NCBI GenBank assembly: GCA_012519655.1
Contig: JAAYPS010000020.1
Coordinates: forward strand, 1 to 58,694
Source: Clostridiaceae bacterium
GTDB lineage: Bacteria; Bacillota; Clostridia; DSM-8532
Direction of reading: 5' to 3'
Length of the DNA: 58,694 bases
Position numbers and translations under genes: made by a program. This document shows, in pieces, positions 57,761 through 58,694 of the stretch. Each line of letters starts with the position of its first letter. Position 1 is the stretch's first letter. Below the pieces are notes generated by a model that saw only the letters and a program-made list of their open reading frames with translations, searched no databases and was not told where the DNA came from.

Positions 57761-57790
57761 TAATTAAGGTTGTGCGATGGACCTTAATTA
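57761..57790 (+). promoter_or_regulatory. Perfect 10-bp inverted repeat in the V/A-ATPase leader
   Basis: TAATTAAGGT (57761-57770) and ACCTTAATTA (57781-57790) are exact inverted copies with a 10-base spacer. The repeat lies about 50 bases after the predicted start of transcription and 65 bases before the first gene. No T-run follows, so an operator or RNA hairpin is likelier than a terminator. Confidence 0.6.
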
Positions 57791-57854
57791 TAGTTAAGTG
57801 TAAAGTATTAAAACATTGCTTCCATATTTATAAATACTAAATCGAGGTGGTTTA

Positions 57855-58166
57855 ATGGCAGTTGCATTATTAAAGGATATTAAATCTATTGAGCAAATTG
57901 CAGAACAGAAGGAATTAGAAGCGCAACAAGAAGCGCGTGAGATCATTGCTGCTGCAAGAAATAACGCCTCTGCTTTATTAGAAGAGAAGGATAAAAGTGC
58001 TGAATTAGAAGCTAAAGAGGTTGTTATCACCTATGAGAAAAAAGCATTAAAAGATATAGCGCAAATTCAACAGGATATTCAGGCACAATGCCAGGATATA
58101 CGCGATAATGCGGCTACAAAACTTGAAAAGGTGACAGATTTCATAGTTGGAAGGATTGTGAAATAA
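57855..58166 (+). CDS. V/A-type ATPase stalk subunit (H / NtpF-like)
   Basis: A 103-residue, highly charged, almost entirely helical protein, rich in Glu, Ala, Lys and Gln with no membrane segment. It fits the small peripheral-stalk subunit (called H, or NtpF/AhaH) that pairs with subunit E in V/A-type ATPases. The segment EARE-x-IAAARNNASALLEE resembles stalk coiled coils. The ATG has GAGGTGG seven bases upstream. Identification rests on composition, size and the subunit I gene that follows directly. Confidence 0.8.
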   Translation: MAVALLKDIKSIEQIAEQKELEAQQEAREIIAAARNNASALLEEKDKSAELEAKEVVITYEKKALKDIAQIQQDIQAQCQDIRDNAATKLEKVTDFIVGRIVK

Positions 58167-58167
58167 A

Positions 58168-58694
58168 GTGATCGTTAAAATGAACAAAATAACTCTACTT
58201 GGAATGGAATACCAACGAGAAGAGTTAACAAAGACACTGATGGATTTGGGAATTGTTGATATTAGCGAAGTGAATATGGACGATTACGAAGATGTTGCTG
58301 AGAATCCAGAAGTTAGCGATTCGTTATCACGCATTGCAAGCGAACTTATACATATTAGCTCATCTTTAGATATTATTAATAAATATTCCCCTGCGAAAAA
58401 ACCTTTATTTAAAAGTCGTCGTGATGTTTTGGTTTCTGATTTTTATTCTATTTTAAACAACAAAGAGGGAATATGGGATGCAGTTGAGAGATTGCATCAA
58501 TATGAAGAGTACCTTATTAAGCTAAAATCCGAGGAAAACAAGCTGTCTAATTTAAAGCAGTGGCTTCATCCGTGGGGTGATCTCCAGATCCCATTGGAAG
58601 CTGAGGGTACTGAAAAGACGGTGTTTCAATACGGTACCATACCTTCAACTACAAAATTAGATCTAGTTAAATCAGAACTTATTGAAAAAGTGCC
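58168..58694 (+). CDS. ntpI: V/A-type ATPase subunit I (NtpI-like), partial
   Basis: The first 175 residues of the large membrane subunit of a V/A-type ATPase (about 650 residues when complete), cut by the window end. It starts MIVKMNKITLLGMEYQREEL, the family opening, and continues with the helical cytosolic arm (LHQYEEYLIKLKSEENKLSN, then WLHPWGDLQIP). The start is GTG at 58168, one base after the previous stop; an ATG at 58180 is an alternative. Complete V/A-type operons continue with K, E, C, F, A, B and D, which would lie to the right of this window. Confidence 0.9.
   Translation, partial: MIVKMNKITLLGMEYQREELTKTLMDLGIVDISEVNMDDYEDVAENPEVSDSLSRIASELIHISSSLDIINKYSPAKKPLFKSRRDVLVSDFYSILNNKEGIWDAVERLHQYEEYLIKLKSEENKLSNLKQWLHPWGDLQIPLEAEGTEKTVFQYGTIPSTTKLDLVKSELIEKV

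Noticed and set aside
57643-57840. 65-residue ORF before the V/A-type ATPase
   Set aside because: AT-rich region that holds the likely promoter and inverted repeat; the product looks random and has no family match.

Overview
This window is AT-rich, low-GC Gram-positive chromosome. The gene content points to an anaerobic member of the class Clostridia, perhaps near the cellulolytic Ruminiclostridium/Acetivibrio group: a maf-mreBCD-PBP2-minCDE block, a full F1Fo ATP synthase operon plus the start of a V/A-type ATPase operon, a MecA adaptor, TTG/GTG starts with strong Shine-Dalgarno sequences, and CotH/VTC/DUF4956 genes. The genus cannot be fixed from the sequence alone. I see no rRNA, tRNA or CRISPR array.

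Layout. 1-6.1 kb: carB (minus), then a decayed stretch in which a truncated response regulator is joined out of frame to the tail of an FAD-dependent oxidoreductase, then a lipoprotein. 6.2-12.2 kb (minus): a CotH kinase / VTC polyphosphate polymerase / DUF4956 operon, a cysteine-cluster protein and a short-chain dehydrogenase. 12.2-20 kb: rpoB-rpoC with their own consensus promoter and a terminator-like hairpin in the leader, separated from the usual ribosomal-protein neighbours. 20-25 kb: an accessory island with two oppositely oriented arrays of a REP-like repeat around a PL22-like propeller gene and traX, with a partial second traX tail, followed by an unusual ParB-like/BMP fusion. 25.3-32.1 kb (minus): metallophosphoesterase, DUF6320 and acyltransferase genes, a 67-bp tandem repeat, and a heterodimeric ABC exporter. 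32.4-38.3 kb: AraC regulator, ybaB-recR, a metal-responsive arsR plus P1B-ATPase pair with a readable operator, and galU.

38.4-45.8 kb is the ATP synthase operon atpZ-I-B-E-F-H-A-G-D-C. Two points stand out. The delta subunit (AtpH) carries two tandem copies of its C-terminal domain, 73 residues apart without gaps. The c subunit carries a Na+-type ligand pattern. 46-46.7 kb is mecA (minus). 47-54.9 kb is the shape/division block maf-mreB-mreC-mreD-mrdA-minC-minD-minE, ending in a methylglyoxal-synthase-like gene that lacks several catalytic residues. 55-57.5 kb holds two unrecognised proteins (a propeller with coiled coil, and a protein with a charged tail). The right edge starts a V/A-type ATPase operon, so rotary ATPases of both types lie about 12 kb apart.

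The best candidates for something undescribed are the AtpH domain duplication, the MgsA-like protein with a rewired active site, the REP-like arrays that carry traX-tail duplications, and the ParB-like/BMP fusion. All calls come from reading the sequence; no database search was run. Several start codons were moved to fit the visible ribosome binding sites.
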